Source: CAWDVK01 sp963805715
Lineage (GTDB): Bacteria; Actinomycetota; Actinomycetes; Streptosporangiales; Streptosporangiaceae
NCBI GenBank assembly: GCA_963805715.1
Contig: CAWDVK010000020.1
Location: forward strand, 973,459 to 1,037,458
Direction of reading: 5' to 3'
DNA: 64,000 nt
The notes beneath the pieces are model-generated. The model ran no database searches. It saw only the letters and a list, made by a program, of their open reading frames with translations, and was not told the origin of the DNA. A program made the position numbers and the translations under genes. Shown piece by piece: positions 9,096 to 18,506 of the stretch. How positions within the stretch are numbered: position 1 is the first letter of the stretch; each line of letters starts with the position of its first letter.

Positions 9096-11553
9096 TCAGC
9101 CGAAGGGGCACCTCGCGTCGTTGGTGACGGCCCGCCCGAAGGAGAAGTACCTCGGCGAGTAGAACTCGAGCTTGCGCAGGCCGAGGCCCGGCCCGAGCGG
9201 GTCGTCCTGGCCGCGGAAGAGCGGGTCGGTGAGCGAGGCCGGCGGCACCCGGAATGGGTTAGTACCCAGGTCGGAAGCCAGCGCGAACACCGGGGCGATG
9301 GGGGTCCCGTTCTGCGCGAAACCGGTGATGAGGCGGACCTGGCCGCTGTCGGGCTCGTTGCCGAACGGCCGCGACGTGCGGGTACCTGGCTTCTTCAGCG
9401 ACGAGAAGCAGGTGTAGTCCCGCGCGCTGGCCGGGCCTGACGGCGGCGCGGGATTGACCTGCACGGCGAAGTACACCACCGGCAGCAGGGTCTGGTAGAA
9501 CCACTGCTTCGCTGCCGTGCTCATCTCGTCCACGGCGGGGAAGATGCTGGGCGGCAGGATCCAGGCCGGGTCGCTGTCGACCCTGGCCGCCATGTCGGTG
9601 AGCTTGCCGTAGTCGCTGACGACGATCAGGCCGATGGTGTCGATCTGGCTGGACGCGGCCCGGTACCGGGCCCGCACCAGGTCGCCGAGCTCCTTCACCT
9701 TGGCCGTGACCTTCGGGCCGAGCAGGTTCGGCTCGCCGTCCGCGTGCGTGAAGTACGCGACCAGGCCGAAGACGGCGCTGATGCCCGAGGCCACGGGCGC
9801 CACCTCCGGGCCCGCGAAGCTGCCGAGCTTGGCGATGTAGGACAGGATCTGGAATACCTGCGAAACGGTGTTGCTGGCCGGCGGCGGGGCCACCGCCTTC
9901 TGGATCGCGTCGTCAATCTTGGTCAGGCTGACCAGCGCTTCCTCTTTGGCCTCGCCGAATGGCCGCTGCAGCTCGGTCAGGTAGTTCCTGACCCGGTTCA
10001 GGTCGGATACCTCCCGGTACAGCTGCTCGCGGACCAGCTGGCAGACGGCCCTGGTGAACCCCGGCCCGTCCGGGCAGCGCTGCGGGTCGGCGAGGTCAGC
10101 CTGGATGGCCGGCCAGGCGGCCCGGTAGTTCTGGTAGTACTTGGCCCGCACGTCGCAGCTGGTCGCGGCGGCCGGGCATATCTTCATCACGTGAATGCCG
10201 AGGTAGGCCTCGGCGGCCTGCTCGGCCAGCGTGGAGAACGGCGGGAACGGCCTCGGCGCCTGGTAGGCGAGCTGGATGAGGCCGTCGTTGACCGGGCTGG
10301 ATGGATCGGCGAACAGCGGCTGGAACTGCGAGCCGAGCCCGCGGGCCAGGATCCCCTCCAGCCGGGCCGGCTGCCCGGAGAGCTGCTGGCTCGTCTCCCC
10401 CGCCGGCAGCGTGATCCCCGATCCGCCGGCCAGGGCATACCCGCCGGCGGCGTCCAGCGCGCTGACGATCCCGGCGGTGCCGCCGAGGCCGGCCGCCGCG
10501 GCGGCGATCTGCGCCCAGGCTGGGGTGCGGTCTGATCCGCCCGGACTGCCGATGCTCTGCACGAAGACCAGCAGGCTCGGGTCGGCCGCCAGCACTTTCA
10601 GGGCGCTGGCCATGCGCTGCTGCGCGGCCAGGTTGGCGGCCGGGTTCCCGGTACTGGTGCCGAACGCCTCGTCCACGGCGATGCCCGGCGCGGGCTGCAG
10701 GGTGGTGGCGTTGAGGCTGAGGACCTGGAAGCCCGCGGTCGAGCCGGCCGGGAGGCTCTGGGTGTAGCGGGCCTGGCCCACGGCGATGGTGTTCTGCCCG
10801 GCCCTGGCCCCGGCTTCCCTGGTGCTGAACGGGACGTAGTCGGCGAAGACGAAGTCGTACCGCCCGGTGGCCGGGTCGGCCCGCAGGTAACCGGTCATCG
10901 ACCCCTCGGTGCCGCGGAAATCGCCGCCGTAGTTGCGGAACGCGCTGCCGGCCGCGGAGCCGGGCACGCCGATGACCGACAGCGGCTGCTCCGACTGGTC
11001 GATGGACATCGGCGGCGCGCCGATGAAGCGCAGGATCTGGTCGTTCAGGTAGGCGTTACCGGCGTGGGTCAGGCCGAGGCCGTCCGGCGCGGCCAGGATG
11101 ACCAGATAGCGCAGCAGCGCGGCGGGGTCCAGCTTGCCGAGCTCGGCCCTGATCTGGTGCAGCCCCTCGTCGTGGTCGCCGAACCCGAACGCCCGGACCG
11201 ACAGGGTGCACCGGTCGATGATCACCAGGTGCGCGAGCGATCCCGGCCCCGACGGAACGTACGGGATCCCGTTGATCACCACCGCCCCGGAATGCTGATC
11301 GACGGTCTGGACGGGGGCGCCGATCGGCGGGACGCCGGCAGCGGCCAGCTGGCTCGGGGCGCACGGCGCGGCCACGGCGGCCGCCGCCCGTGCGAGTGCC
11401 GCCGCCCGCGCGAGCTGCCGCTGCTCGCGCGGGTGCCGGCCGGGACGCCGCCGCGCCAGCCGCGCTCACCCCGGTCACCAGCAGCATGACGCCGCCGGCC
11501 GCCGCTATCGCGGCCACCCTCCGGCCAGCCGGCCGCCGCACCATGGTGAACAC
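9096..11553 (-). CDS. Large secreted protein with possible ILEI-like domain, frameshift near the signal peptide
   Basis: The main frame (9096-11375) encodes 759 residues. In another frame just upstream, ATG 11553 starts MFTMVRRPAGRRVAA and a hydrophobic stretch (VMLLVTGVSAAGAAA) that is a good signal peptide. Extending the main frame upstream gives REQRQLARAAALARAAAAVA, so one indel near 11425 probably separates the two. Residues about 40-150 of the main frame (HLVIIDRCTLSVRAFGF, RYLVILAAPDGLGL, LSVIGVPGSAAGSAFRNYGG) resemble the interleukin-like EMT-inducer fold. The remainder, with several cysteines, is unrecognised. It is predicted secreted, function unknown. A fragment of a paralogue lies at 820-944. 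Confidence 0.65.
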
Positions 11554-12147
11554 TGACGCCCTCCGTGTCGCCGAGCCCGACGGGCGCCCTGATCGTCGTC
11601 CGCACTGGAACTATCGGGACGGGCGCGCGCACCGCTACGACCCCTGGCCGGTGCGGGCGGCCCGGCGGCCGCCCGGCTGGCCGGGCCGGAGGATTCGCGC
11701 GCACTTCAGCGGGAACGCAGATGAGGTCGTCAGGCACCCGTGAGGAAGACGAGGGAAGATCGTGATGGCCGGTCCGGGCTCGGCGGGGTGCCTGCCACGT
11801 CCCTGCGGGACCGGCTGAGGCTGTCCGCGCGTACCCACCGCGCTGGCCGATCACAGCCGAACGGCTGACAACGGCCGGGCCATTGGGCCGCCGATCGCCC
11901 TTTGCGCGCAAGGGAAAAGGCGCGTAATCTGAGCGTGTTGCTCCGGACCTCGGTAGCCGCATCCGTGATGTCCGCGGACGCGCACTGGGGGCCCGGAGTT
12001 TTTCTATCTGCGCCCCGGACCGTGCCGGGCAAGACGGTACGGTCAACCGACTGCGAGAGAGCGCGGGCGAAGTCCCCGCCCACCACGATCCGCTCGCATG
12101 ACTGACTACCGCCCACCTCACCTGATCGGCTGGCTAAGGAGTCAGTT
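11554..12147. other. Divergent intergenic region, no gene
   Basis: It lies between the minus-strand secreted protein and the plus-strand GlsB-like gene. A G/C-rich imperfect inverted repeat surrounds 11898-11925. No coding frame is convincing. The last ten bases carry the ribosome binding site of the next gene. Confidence 0.4.
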
Positions 12148-12438
12148 ATGAGCATCATCGCCTGGATCGTCTTAGGCCTGGCCGCAGGCCTGATCGCCAA
12201 CATGCTGATCCCCGGCCGCAGACAGCAGGGCCTCATCCTCACCTGCATCATCGGCATCGTCGGGGCACTGCTCGGCGGCTGGGTCGCCACCAAGCTCTTC
12301 CACATCCACAGCATGCAGGGTTTCTTCAACCTCTCCACCTGGCTGACGGCTATCGCCGGCGCGGCCATCCTGCTGCTCGCCTACCGCCTGATCAGCGGAC
12401 GGTCGTCCAGCCGCCGCGGCTGGTTCGCGCACCGCTAA
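12148..12438 (+). CDS. GlsB/YeaQ/YmgE family stress-response membrane protein
   Basis: A 96-residue protein of three transmembrane segments: IIAWIVLGLAAGLIANML, LILTCIIGIVGALLGGWVA and a C-terminal TAIAGAAILLLAYRL. Glycine zippers (GLAAG, GIVGALLGG) define the transglycosylase-associated/GlsB family of small inner-membrane proteins linked to stress. A strong TAAGGAG precedes ATG 12148. The family's biochemical role is unknown. The tail RSSSRRGWFAHR is basic and expected on the cytoplasmic side. It appears monocistronic. Confidence 0.9.
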   Translation: MSIIAWIVLGLAAGLIANMLIPGRRQQGLILTCIIGIVGALLGGWVATKLFHIHSMQGFFNLSTWLTAIAGAAILLLAYRLISGRSSSRRGWFAHR

Positions 12439-12724
12439 CAGCCGCCAGGGGGGCGCTCCGGCTCTCGGGCTGCCCCCCGGCGGTGTCCCCTCAGATCACC
12501 GTGCAACGTAGCTCGGAGCCGTCATGATCAGCCGAGGTTCCCGCACGCGCGTCCGACGCCGGCGTGCCTGCCATCTCCCCCGCCTCGGATCTGACAGCCG
12601 GCGCGTCCGACCCGGACGTGGCTGTCATCTCCCCGGCCCTTGACGCGCATGCCACTGCGTCCGCGCCCGCGGAGTGAACCGCTGGCAGTCCGATGCGCCT
12701 GGCGCACTTCCCGAAAGAGTTGTC

Positions 12725-13009
12725 ATGCCGTCATCAGAGTTCGCCGTCGGCTCCCCTGGCTGGATGCCGCAGGGTGCCTGCCGGGGTGAAGATCCCGAGC
12801 TTTTCTTCCCCGTCACCGCGGCGGGCCCGGCGCTGGCGCAGGTCTTCGCCGCCAAGGCCGTCTGCTTCCGGTGCGCGGTACGCGCCGCGTGCCTGTCCTA
12901 CGCCCTGGTCACCGGGCAGGCCGGCATCTGGGGCGGAACCACGCAGGAGGAACGCCACGCCATGCGGCGGCCATCCGGCCTCCCGGCCCGCGGCCGGGGG
13001 GCGGGCTGA
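12725..13009 (+). CDS. WhiB family transcriptional regulator
   Basis: A 94-residue Wbl protein with the four conserved cysteines that hold a [4Fe-4S] cluster: one in GACRGEDPELFF, then CFRC and a fourth in RAACLSYAL. These are followed by the turn motif AGIWGGTTQEER and a basic C-terminus. Wbl proteins exist only in actinobacteria and their phages and modulate sigma-factor-directed transcription. ATG 12725 is preferred over a GTG 51 bases upstream because the conserved region begins soon after it. The class is not determined. Confidence 0.9.
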   Translation: MPSSEFAVGSPGWMPQGACRGEDPELFFPVTAAGPALAQVFAAKAVCFRCAVRAACLSYALVTGQAGIWGGTTQEERHAMRRPSGLPARGRGAG

Positions 13010-13183
13010 CCAAGGTAATGACCCCGAGCCCGGCTGCCGCGACGAACAGCATGGATGTGCAGCTACGGCTGCTGTTTCCGCAGTGACCACGCTTCCACGC
13101 TGTTGGGCTCAGCGAGTGAGACTGCGCCCGCGCCGCGCCGGGCCGCCGGTCGTTGCCCCGTCGGCGGGATTGCCGCCACCGTC

Positions 13184-13640
13184 TCAGGCCTTGGCCTCGA
13201 CCCGGCGGAGGACCTCGAAGGAGAACCGGTCGCCCCGGTAGTAGTCGTGCGAGTAGAGCACGGGGGTGCCGTCATCGATCAGGTGCAGCTGCACCATCAG
13301 CAGCCCGGCGGGCAGCACGTCCAGCGAGTAGATGAGCGGGTCCTTCCCCGCCAGGCGGAGCCGCTCCAGCTGCACGACCTCGGATCCGGGCTCGAGGGCC
13401 AGCTGCTCGCGCTCGCTCGCAATGGCCTGCCGGGTCCGCACCGACAGCACCCGGTTGACCACGGTGTAGCCCTGGGCGGCGAGCATCTCGGTCACGCTCT
13501 CCAGCCGGGTGATCGGCCGCAGCACCGGCGGGGCGGAGGAGACGAAGCGACCGCGGCCGCGGCGGACCTGGACGGCGCCCTCGCTCTCCAGTTCCTTGAG
13601 CGCCTCGCGGACGGTAGTCCGGCCCACCCGGTAGAGCGCG
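13184..13640 (-). pseudogene. GntR/UTRA regulator lacking its N-terminus
   Basis: The minus-strand reading starts inside the winged helix (YRVGRTTVREALKELESEG, RRGRGRFV). It runs through a complete UTRA effector domain (LESVTEMLAAQGYTV, ERLRLAGKDPLIYSLDVLP) to TGA 13184, with the usual HYYRGDRFSFEV-like end. About 50 residues of the DNA-binding N-terminus are absent. The DNA immediately upstream is the truncated aminotransferase, in another frame. UTRA-GntR proteins repress sugar or aminosugar operons, which fits the neighbouring genes. The original pair was fused by deletion and cannot make a normal repressor. Confidence 0.8.
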
Positions 13641-14642
13641 GTAGTCGCCGGCCTGCCACCGGCCCGGGTAGGCCGGCTGCTCGTAGATCGCCTTCGGGTA
13701 GAACAGCCCGGTGTGCACGCCGCGGGCGGTCAGGAACTCCGCCAGCTCGTCCCGGCGCGGCGCCCGCACGGTGTAGACGTAGTGGACGCACTCGGAATCG
13801 GCCGGCTCGGTCGGGGTCACCACCGGGGTCCCGGCCAGCAGCTCGTTGTACAGGTGGGCCTGGTGCCGGCGCTGCGCGTTCCAGGCGTCCAGCCGCGGCA
13901 GCCGGGTGGCGAGGATGGCGGCCTGGACCTCGTCGAGCCGTTCCTGGTGGCCGATGGTCAGGTGCGCGTGCTTGTGGTCCTGGCCCATGTACCGCTGCCG
14001 CCGCACGGTCGCGGCGATGGCCGGGTCGCTGGTGGTGAGCGCGCCGCCGTCGCCCATCGCGCCCAGGTTCTTGGTCGGGTAGAAGCTCAAGCAGCCCGCC
14101 GCCCCGAACGTCCCGACGTGCCGCCCGTGCAGCCTCGCCCCGTGCGCCTGGGCCGCGTCCTCGACGATGGCCAGCCCGGCCGAGCTCGCGATGGCGCCGA
14201 GCGCGTCCATGTCGGCCGGCGCACCGAACAGGTGCACCGGCAGCAGCGCCGCGGTGCGCGGCGTGACCGCCGCCGCCCCGGCGGCGGGATCGAGGTTGAA
14301 GGTGGCCGCGTCCACGTCGGCCAGCACCGGGGTGGCCCCGACGTAGGAGATGACGAACACGCTGGCCACGTAGGTGTTGGCCGGGACGATGACCTCGTCG
14401 CCCGGCCCGATCCCGAGTGCCTCGAGCGCCAGCCAGAGCGCGGCCGTGCCGGAACTGAGCCCGACGCACTCATCGGTGCCGACGTAGTCGGCGAAGGCCC
14501 GCTCGAAGGCCGCCACCTCCTTGCCCTGCGTGAACGTGTAGCGGCCCGAGGCCAGCACCTTGTCCACGGCAGAACGGATGTCGTCAGCCTGCTCGGCATA
14601 CAGTCGCTCGAGGTCGTCCAGGGGGACGATGCGCCCGGTCAT
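13641..14642 (-). pseudogene. DegT/DnrJ/EryC1/StrS aminotransferase lacking its C-terminus
   Basis: From ATG 14642 (AAGGAG upstream) the frame encodes about 330 residues of a PLP-dependent sugar aminotransferase. It has GLSSGTAALWLALEALGIGP, PANTYVAS, VEDAAQAHGA and the Schiff-base lysine in SFYPTKNLGAMGDGGAL. After AIYEQPAYPGRWQAGD the family sequence stops. The frame runs on for about 120 residues of nonsense through the out-of-frame GntR gene. Such enzymes aminate UDP- or dTDP-keto-sugars, or glutamine-derived rings. Loss of about 50-70 C-terminal residues probably inactivates it. Confidence 0.85.
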
Positions 14643-14659
14643 TAGTGACTCCTTCTCTC

Positions 14660-15165
14660 TCACGCGCGGCCGGCGGGAATGTCGGCGCTGAGCCAGCGGC
14701 GGGCGAAGGCCTGCCAGAAAGCCCGGGCCGGCTGCGCGTCCGGGACCAGCGGGTTCAGGCCAGCGCGCGCACGGCCAGCTCGGGGTCGCCGGCCAGCGAC
14801 GCGGCGCGGGTCAGCTCGTCGGCCTCGGTCAGCTGCAGGGTCAGCACCTTCAGCTCGGGCGGGATTTCGGGCACCGGCAGGACCCGGACGCCGTCCGGGC
14901 CGATCTCGGCAGTGACCTCGACCGCGGCCGTCGGGCGCAGGAACGGCACCAGGCCGCCGTTCGGCACCTGCACGGTGAGCCGCCTCGGGCCGGGCAGGGC
15001 GGCCTCGCCGGGCTGGCCGGGCTGGCCCGGCTGGCCAGGATCGCCCGGCTGGCCGAGCAGGGCCGCGATCACCGGCGCGACGACCTCGCCGTACCAGTGC
15101 GGGTTGCGCTCGGCCAGGGCGGCATCCGCGGTCGCGGCGGTGAGGGCGGCGCCGCCGTGCTGACC
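14660..15165 (-). pseudogene. C-terminal part of a GH4 6-phospho-beta-glucosidase-like enzyme
   Basis: The reading ERNPHWYGEVVAPVIAAL, LTVQVPNGGLVPFLRPTAAV, ILPV-like EIPPELKVL, ADELTRAASLAGDPELAVRA then LNPLVPD matches the C-terminal half of family 4 glycosidases (NAD- and metal-dependent). A single base is missing from a C run near 14757, moving the last 33 codons to another frame. The catalytic N-terminal half is absent. An unusual GQPGDPGQPGQPGQPGE stretch is inserted between a helix and the next strand. Its neighbours are a sugar aminotransferase and a GntR regulator, so this was once a sugar-metabolism locus. Confidence 0.75.
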
Positions 15166-15324
15166 GCATCCTGCCGGCAGGACGGGTCGGCCGCGGGGCT
15201 CCGGGCGCTGCTGGCGCCATGAGGACCGTGACGGGCGCTGTCCACGGCTACCTGATGTGCGGGGACTAGCCGGGCTTCGCCGTGGTGCACGTAGCTTAGG
15301 GGCATAACGGAACGGAGCCCGCTG

Positions 15325-16428
15325 ATGGCCAAGACCACATACGAAACCCTTATATGCGCGTATCCCGGCTGCGCGAACGAGCCGCGGCCGGGAGAGGCGG
15401 GAGCGAAGCCGGGGTACTGCGGCCTGCCGGATCCCGTGAGCGGGGAGCCGCATACGGCGCTGACGGCGTTCCGGCGGCGCCAGGAGCTGGCCCGGCAGGG
15501 CGGCGGGCTGGCCGAGGCGGAGGATCAGGGCCGCCCGGGCGCTGCGCCCTGGCGTCGCCGCGCTGCCCGGCAGCGCCGCCAGCAGGCCGAGGCTGACGCC
15601 GAGGAGGCGCGCCGCGCGGCGCTGGAGGCCGATGCGCAGCTGACGGAGGCGCTCGCGGCGGCCGCCGCAGCCGAGCAGGCGGCCGTGACCGCCCGCGACG
15701 CCGCGCAGGAACGGGTTGCCGAGGCGGAACGGGCCGCTGAGGAGCGGGTGCTCGCGGCGCAGCAGGCTGCCGGGTCGGCCCGCGCGGAGCTGGACCGGGC
15801 CCGCGACGACGCGGACCGGCAGGTGGCCCAGATCCGCGGGGACGCCGCGCGGGACCAAGCCGAGCTGCGGGCGGCGTTCGAAGCCCAGATCGCGGCTGCG
15901 GAAGACGCCCGCGCCGCCCTTCAGGCCCGCGCCGAGCAGGCCGAGGCTGACGCCGAGGAGGCGCGCCGCGCGGCGCTGGAGGCCGATGCGCAGCTGACGG
16001 AGGCGCTCGCGGCGGCCGCCGCAGCCGAGCAGGCGGCCGTGACCGCCCGCGACGCCGCGCAGGAACGGGTTGCCGAGGCGGAACGGGCCGCTGAGGAGCG
16101 GGTGCTCGCGGCGCAGCAGGCTGCCGGGTCGGCCCGCGCGGAGCTGGACCGGGCCCGCGACGACGCGGACCGGCAGGTGGCCCAGATCCGCGGGGACGCC
16201 GCGCGAGACCAAGCCGAGCTGCGGGCGGCGTTCGAAGCCCAGATCGCGGCTGCGGAAGACGCCCGCGCCGAGCACACCGCGGCTGAGCTGGAACGGGCCC
16301 GCGCCGGCCGCGACCAGGGCGCCGGGCAGGCCCCCGGAGGCGCGGCACGCCGCCGCCGGCGCGCGGCAGGAGGCCGCCAGGAACCGCGGAACCAGGCCAG
16401 CCCGCCGGGGCCGCCAGAACAGTCATAG
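15325..16428 (+). CDS. Alanine-rich coiled-coil protein with N-terminal cysteine cluster
   Basis: This 367-residue protein starts ATG 15325. Residues 1-55 hold CAYPGCANEP, YCGLPD and PHTALTAFRRRQELA, a probable zinc-binding head seen in actinobacterial KfrA-like proteins. Residues about 85-320 are one long alanine/glutamate/arginine coiled coil, made of two almost identical 112-residue units. The tail is proline/arginine-rich and may be out of frame. KfrA-type proteins bind DNA and polymerise on plasmids; whether this one does is inference. The antisense strand has a long open frame only because of the repeat's base composition. Confidence 0.65.
   Translation: MAKTTYETLICAYPGCANEPRPGEAGAKPGYCGLPDPVSGEPHTALTAFRRRQELARQGGGLAEAEDQGRPGAAPWRRRAARQRRQQAEADAEEARRAALEADAQLTEALAAAAAAEQAAVTARDAAQERVAEAERAAEERVLAAQQAAGSARAELDRARDDADRQVAQIRGDAARDQAELRAAFEAQIAAAEDARAALQARAEQAEADAEEARRAALEADAQLTEALAAAAAAEQAAVTARDAAQERVAEAERAAEERVLAAQQAAGSARAELDRARDDADRQVAQIRGDAARDQAELRAAFEAQIAAAEDARAEHTAAELERARAGRDQGAGQAPGGAARRRRRAAGGRQEPRNQASPPGPPEQS
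15581..16270 (+). repeat. Near-perfect 336-bp tandem duplication inside the coiled-coil gene
   Basis: Bases 15581-15916 recur at 15935-16270 with a period of 354 bases (118 codons). I found one substitution (GGGACC near 15850 against GAGACC near 16204). The reading frame is kept. Such identity implies a very recent duplication or ongoing gene conversion. Confidence 0.95.
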
Positions 16429-16749
16429 AAGAGAGAACTTCCGGCGGATGGGAGGAGCGGATGGGAGGAAGTGCCCGGCGACGGCGAGGTCGATCACGCA
16501 ATGTGACCGCATGCGAAGCCTTGGCCGCCCCTGATCCGCCTGTGCGGCAGCGAAGGCACGCCCGCCGGCCGCGGTGACACGCATATCAGCGTTATGGTCG
16601 CGTGGCGGTCTGGGAACTCAGGCTTGTGGGCTGGCGGGGGATCGATCGGATGGGGCACTTGACATGGTGCCCCGGAAAGAGCTCGGCCCGGATGTGGTGC
16701 CGTACCCAGCCGGACCAGTCGGGCACGCTCCAGCCGTGCCCGGCCGCCG

Positions 16750-16920
16750 TCTCAGAAGGCGGCCAACCGCGCCCACGCCCGGCTGCGCGCTCCCGGCGAG
16801 CGCGCCAACGCCCAGCTCAAGACCTGGCGCGTCCTGCGCAAGCTCCGCTGCTGCCCCTGGCGCGCCGGGCAACTCGCCAAAGCGATCCAGGCACTCCAGA
16901 TCCGCGAGACCCGAGGGTGA
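16750..16920 (+). pseudogene. C-terminal remnant of an IS5-family transposase
   Basis: A frame without a start ends at TGA 16920 and reads SQKAANRAHARLRAPGERAN, AQLKTWRVLRKLRCCPWRAG and QLAKAIQALQIRETRG. This is the conserved C-terminus of IS5-type DDE transposases common in actinobacteria (the ERANAQLKTWR helix carries the catalytic glutamate). The DDE core upstream is missing. The 320 bases before it (16429-16749) show no gene. Confidence 0.85.
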
Positions 16921-17248
16921 AAAAAGGCTCACTGTCACACGCACACCACAACATGACTCGATTTCCAAAATCCCGAAAGCGAAAGATAATTTACGGGCCG
17001 TTAGTACCTAGGTCTGGGGACTTTGGTCTCAGTCGTTGCTTTCCCTGAGAGTTAGGTTGAAGTGAAGAGTCGCTCTAACTGAGAGGAGCCTCGATTCAGC
17101 AAGATCCCGCTTAGGAGAAAATCGTAATCATCGGTAGCGAGGTGAAATGCGATGCTCCTGGTAGTGCCGGGAACAGTGGGCTCCGGCAAGGCGCTCGCAC
17201 AGGGCGAGATCGATGGCGCGGCGGCCCTTGCCTGTCAGGGAGTAAGTC
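16921..17248. other. AT-richer intergenic region, no gene
   Basis: Bases 16921-17110 are markedly less GC-rich than the surroundings (runs such as GAAAGATAATTTACGG), perhaps the flank of the lost insertion sequence. A weak stem (AGTTAG with CTAACT, near 17050-17085) is present. The ribosome binding site AGGGAG for the next gene is at the end. Confidence 0.4.
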
Positions 17249-18223
17249 ATGTTTTCTATCGTTCTTAGCATCGTTCTCGTCCTGGTTGCGGTGGTCCTGG
17301 TGGTGCTGCTGGTAATCAGGGCCATCCAGGTGATCCCGCAGGCACGGGCGGCGAACGTGGAGCGGCTCGGCCGGTTCCGCAAGACCCTGGAACCCGGGCT
17401 GAACTTCATCGTGCCGTTCCTGGACCAGCTCAAGCCGCAGATCGACCTGCGCGAAACCGTGATGTCGTTCAGGGACCAGCGGGTCATCACGGAGGACAAC
17501 CTGGTGGTCCACATCGACACGGTGCTGTTCTTCCAGGTGACCGATCCGCGCGCGGCCGACTACGAGATAGTCGACTACGCCACGGCGATCGGGCAGCTCA
17601 GCGCCACGATGCTGCGCAGCGTGATCGGGAGCATGGACCTGGAGCAGACCCTGACCTCCCGCGACCGGATCAACGCCCTGCTGCGCGGCGCGCTCGACGA
17701 GGCGTCGGGCAAGTGGGGCATCCGGGTCACCCGGGTGGAGATCAAGGCCCTCGACCCGGCGCCGAGCATCATGGACGCGATGGAAAAGCAGTATCGCGCG
17801 CAACGCGAGAAGCGCGCCGCGATCCTGGAGGCGGAAGGTGAGAAACAGGCAGCGATCCTGAAGTCCGAAGGGCAGGCGGCCGCTATCGAGAGGGTCTTCA
17901 AGGCGATCCATGACGGCAAGCCGGACCCGGAACTGCTTGCTTACCAGTACGTGCAGGCGCTGCCGCAGGTCGCCCAGAGCCAGGGCAGCACGGTTTGGGT
18001 GATCCCGAGCGAGGTGACCACCGCCCTGAGGACCCTGAGCAGCGCGTTCGGGAACAGCCATGGAGACCCTGGCGTCGGCCGGGCGCCCGATGTGCCGCCA
18101 CCGGGGCCCCGGCCCTTGCCCGGCCTGTCCGACGTGCGGTCTGCTGGGGACGGCGGCCCGATTAGCGGGGAGCCCGGCGCGGGCACCGAGCCCGGCGCGG
18201 GCGGGCCTCCCAAGGCGGCCTAG
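17249..18223 (+). CDS. SPFH/Band 7 (stomatin/prohibitin-like) membrane protein
   Basis: This 324-residue protein has one N-terminal membrane anchor (IVLSIVLVLVAVVLVVLLVI). A complete SPFH domain follows (NVERLGRFRKTLEPGLNFIV, VITEDNLVVHIDTVLFFQV, SMDLEQTLTSRDRIN, KWGIRVTRVEIKALDP). A helical region (REKRAAILEAEGEKQAAI) drives oligomerisation. It matches the QmcA/stomatin group, which forms ring-like assemblies on the membrane. The last 55 residues are proline/glycine-rich and disordered. A partner NfeD gene, common for this family, is not seen here. ATG 17249 has AGGGAG upstream. Confidence 0.9.
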   Translation: MFSIVLSIVLVLVAVVLVVLLVIRAIQVIPQARAANVERLGRFRKTLEPGLNFIVPFLDQLKPQIDLRETVMSFRDQRVITEDNLVVHIDTVLFFQVTDPRAADYEIVDYATAIGQLSATMLRSVIGSMDLEQTLTSRDRINALLRGALDEASGKWGIRVTRVEIKALDPAPSIMDAMEKQYRAQREKRAAILEAEGEKQAAILKSEGQAAAIERVFKAIHDGKPDPELLAYQYVQALPQVAQSQGSTVWVIPSEVTTALRTLSSAFGNSHGDPGVGRAPDVPPPGPRPLPGLSDVRSAGDGGPISGEPGAGTEPGAGGPPKAA

Positions 18224-18299
18224 CCCTCAGAATCACTTTCTGCGACTGACGCCGATCGACGTCAGCGCGCGAATACCCGCCGATCTGCACGTTCCGGCT

Positions 18300-18319
18300 T
18301 TCTTGATGCCGATCAAGAA
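18300..18319 (+). terminator. Small hairpin after the SPFH gene
   Basis: TTCTTGAT (18300-18307) pairs with ATCAAGAA (18312-18319) around a four-base loop, 77 bases after the SPFH stop. The stem is AT-rich, so it is a weak terminator. The same GATCTGCAC...GGCTTTCTTGAT arrangement recurs inverted at about 32475-32508. Confidence 0.4.
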
Positions 18320-18506
18320 CCGGCCGTTCAGATCAGATCCGGGCCTTATGCGCGCTCAGGATCCCGCGAGGACAAGGGGTCGCGGGTCAGCATGCTCGCA
18401 GCGAGACGGTGCTGCGCTGGCGGGGCGTGGCGCATGGCCTGTACCCGAAGTGTGCCCGTCTGACTGGTGCGTCGCCTAGATTGCGGGTAGCTCTTGCGAA
18501 GAGGCC

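Noticed and set aside
13641..14642. Aminosugar antibiotic cluster suggested by the StrS-type aminotransferase
   Set aside because: The enzyme is truncated and no sugar dehydratase, glycosyltransferase or polyketide/peptide synthase genes adjoin it; the neighbours are a sugar-type regulator and GH4 fragment.
14755..16275. 506-codon minus-strand frame across the coiled-coil gene
   Set aside because: It is open only because the 336-bp repeat is so GC-rich; only its last ~130 codons (GH4 remnant) are meaningful.
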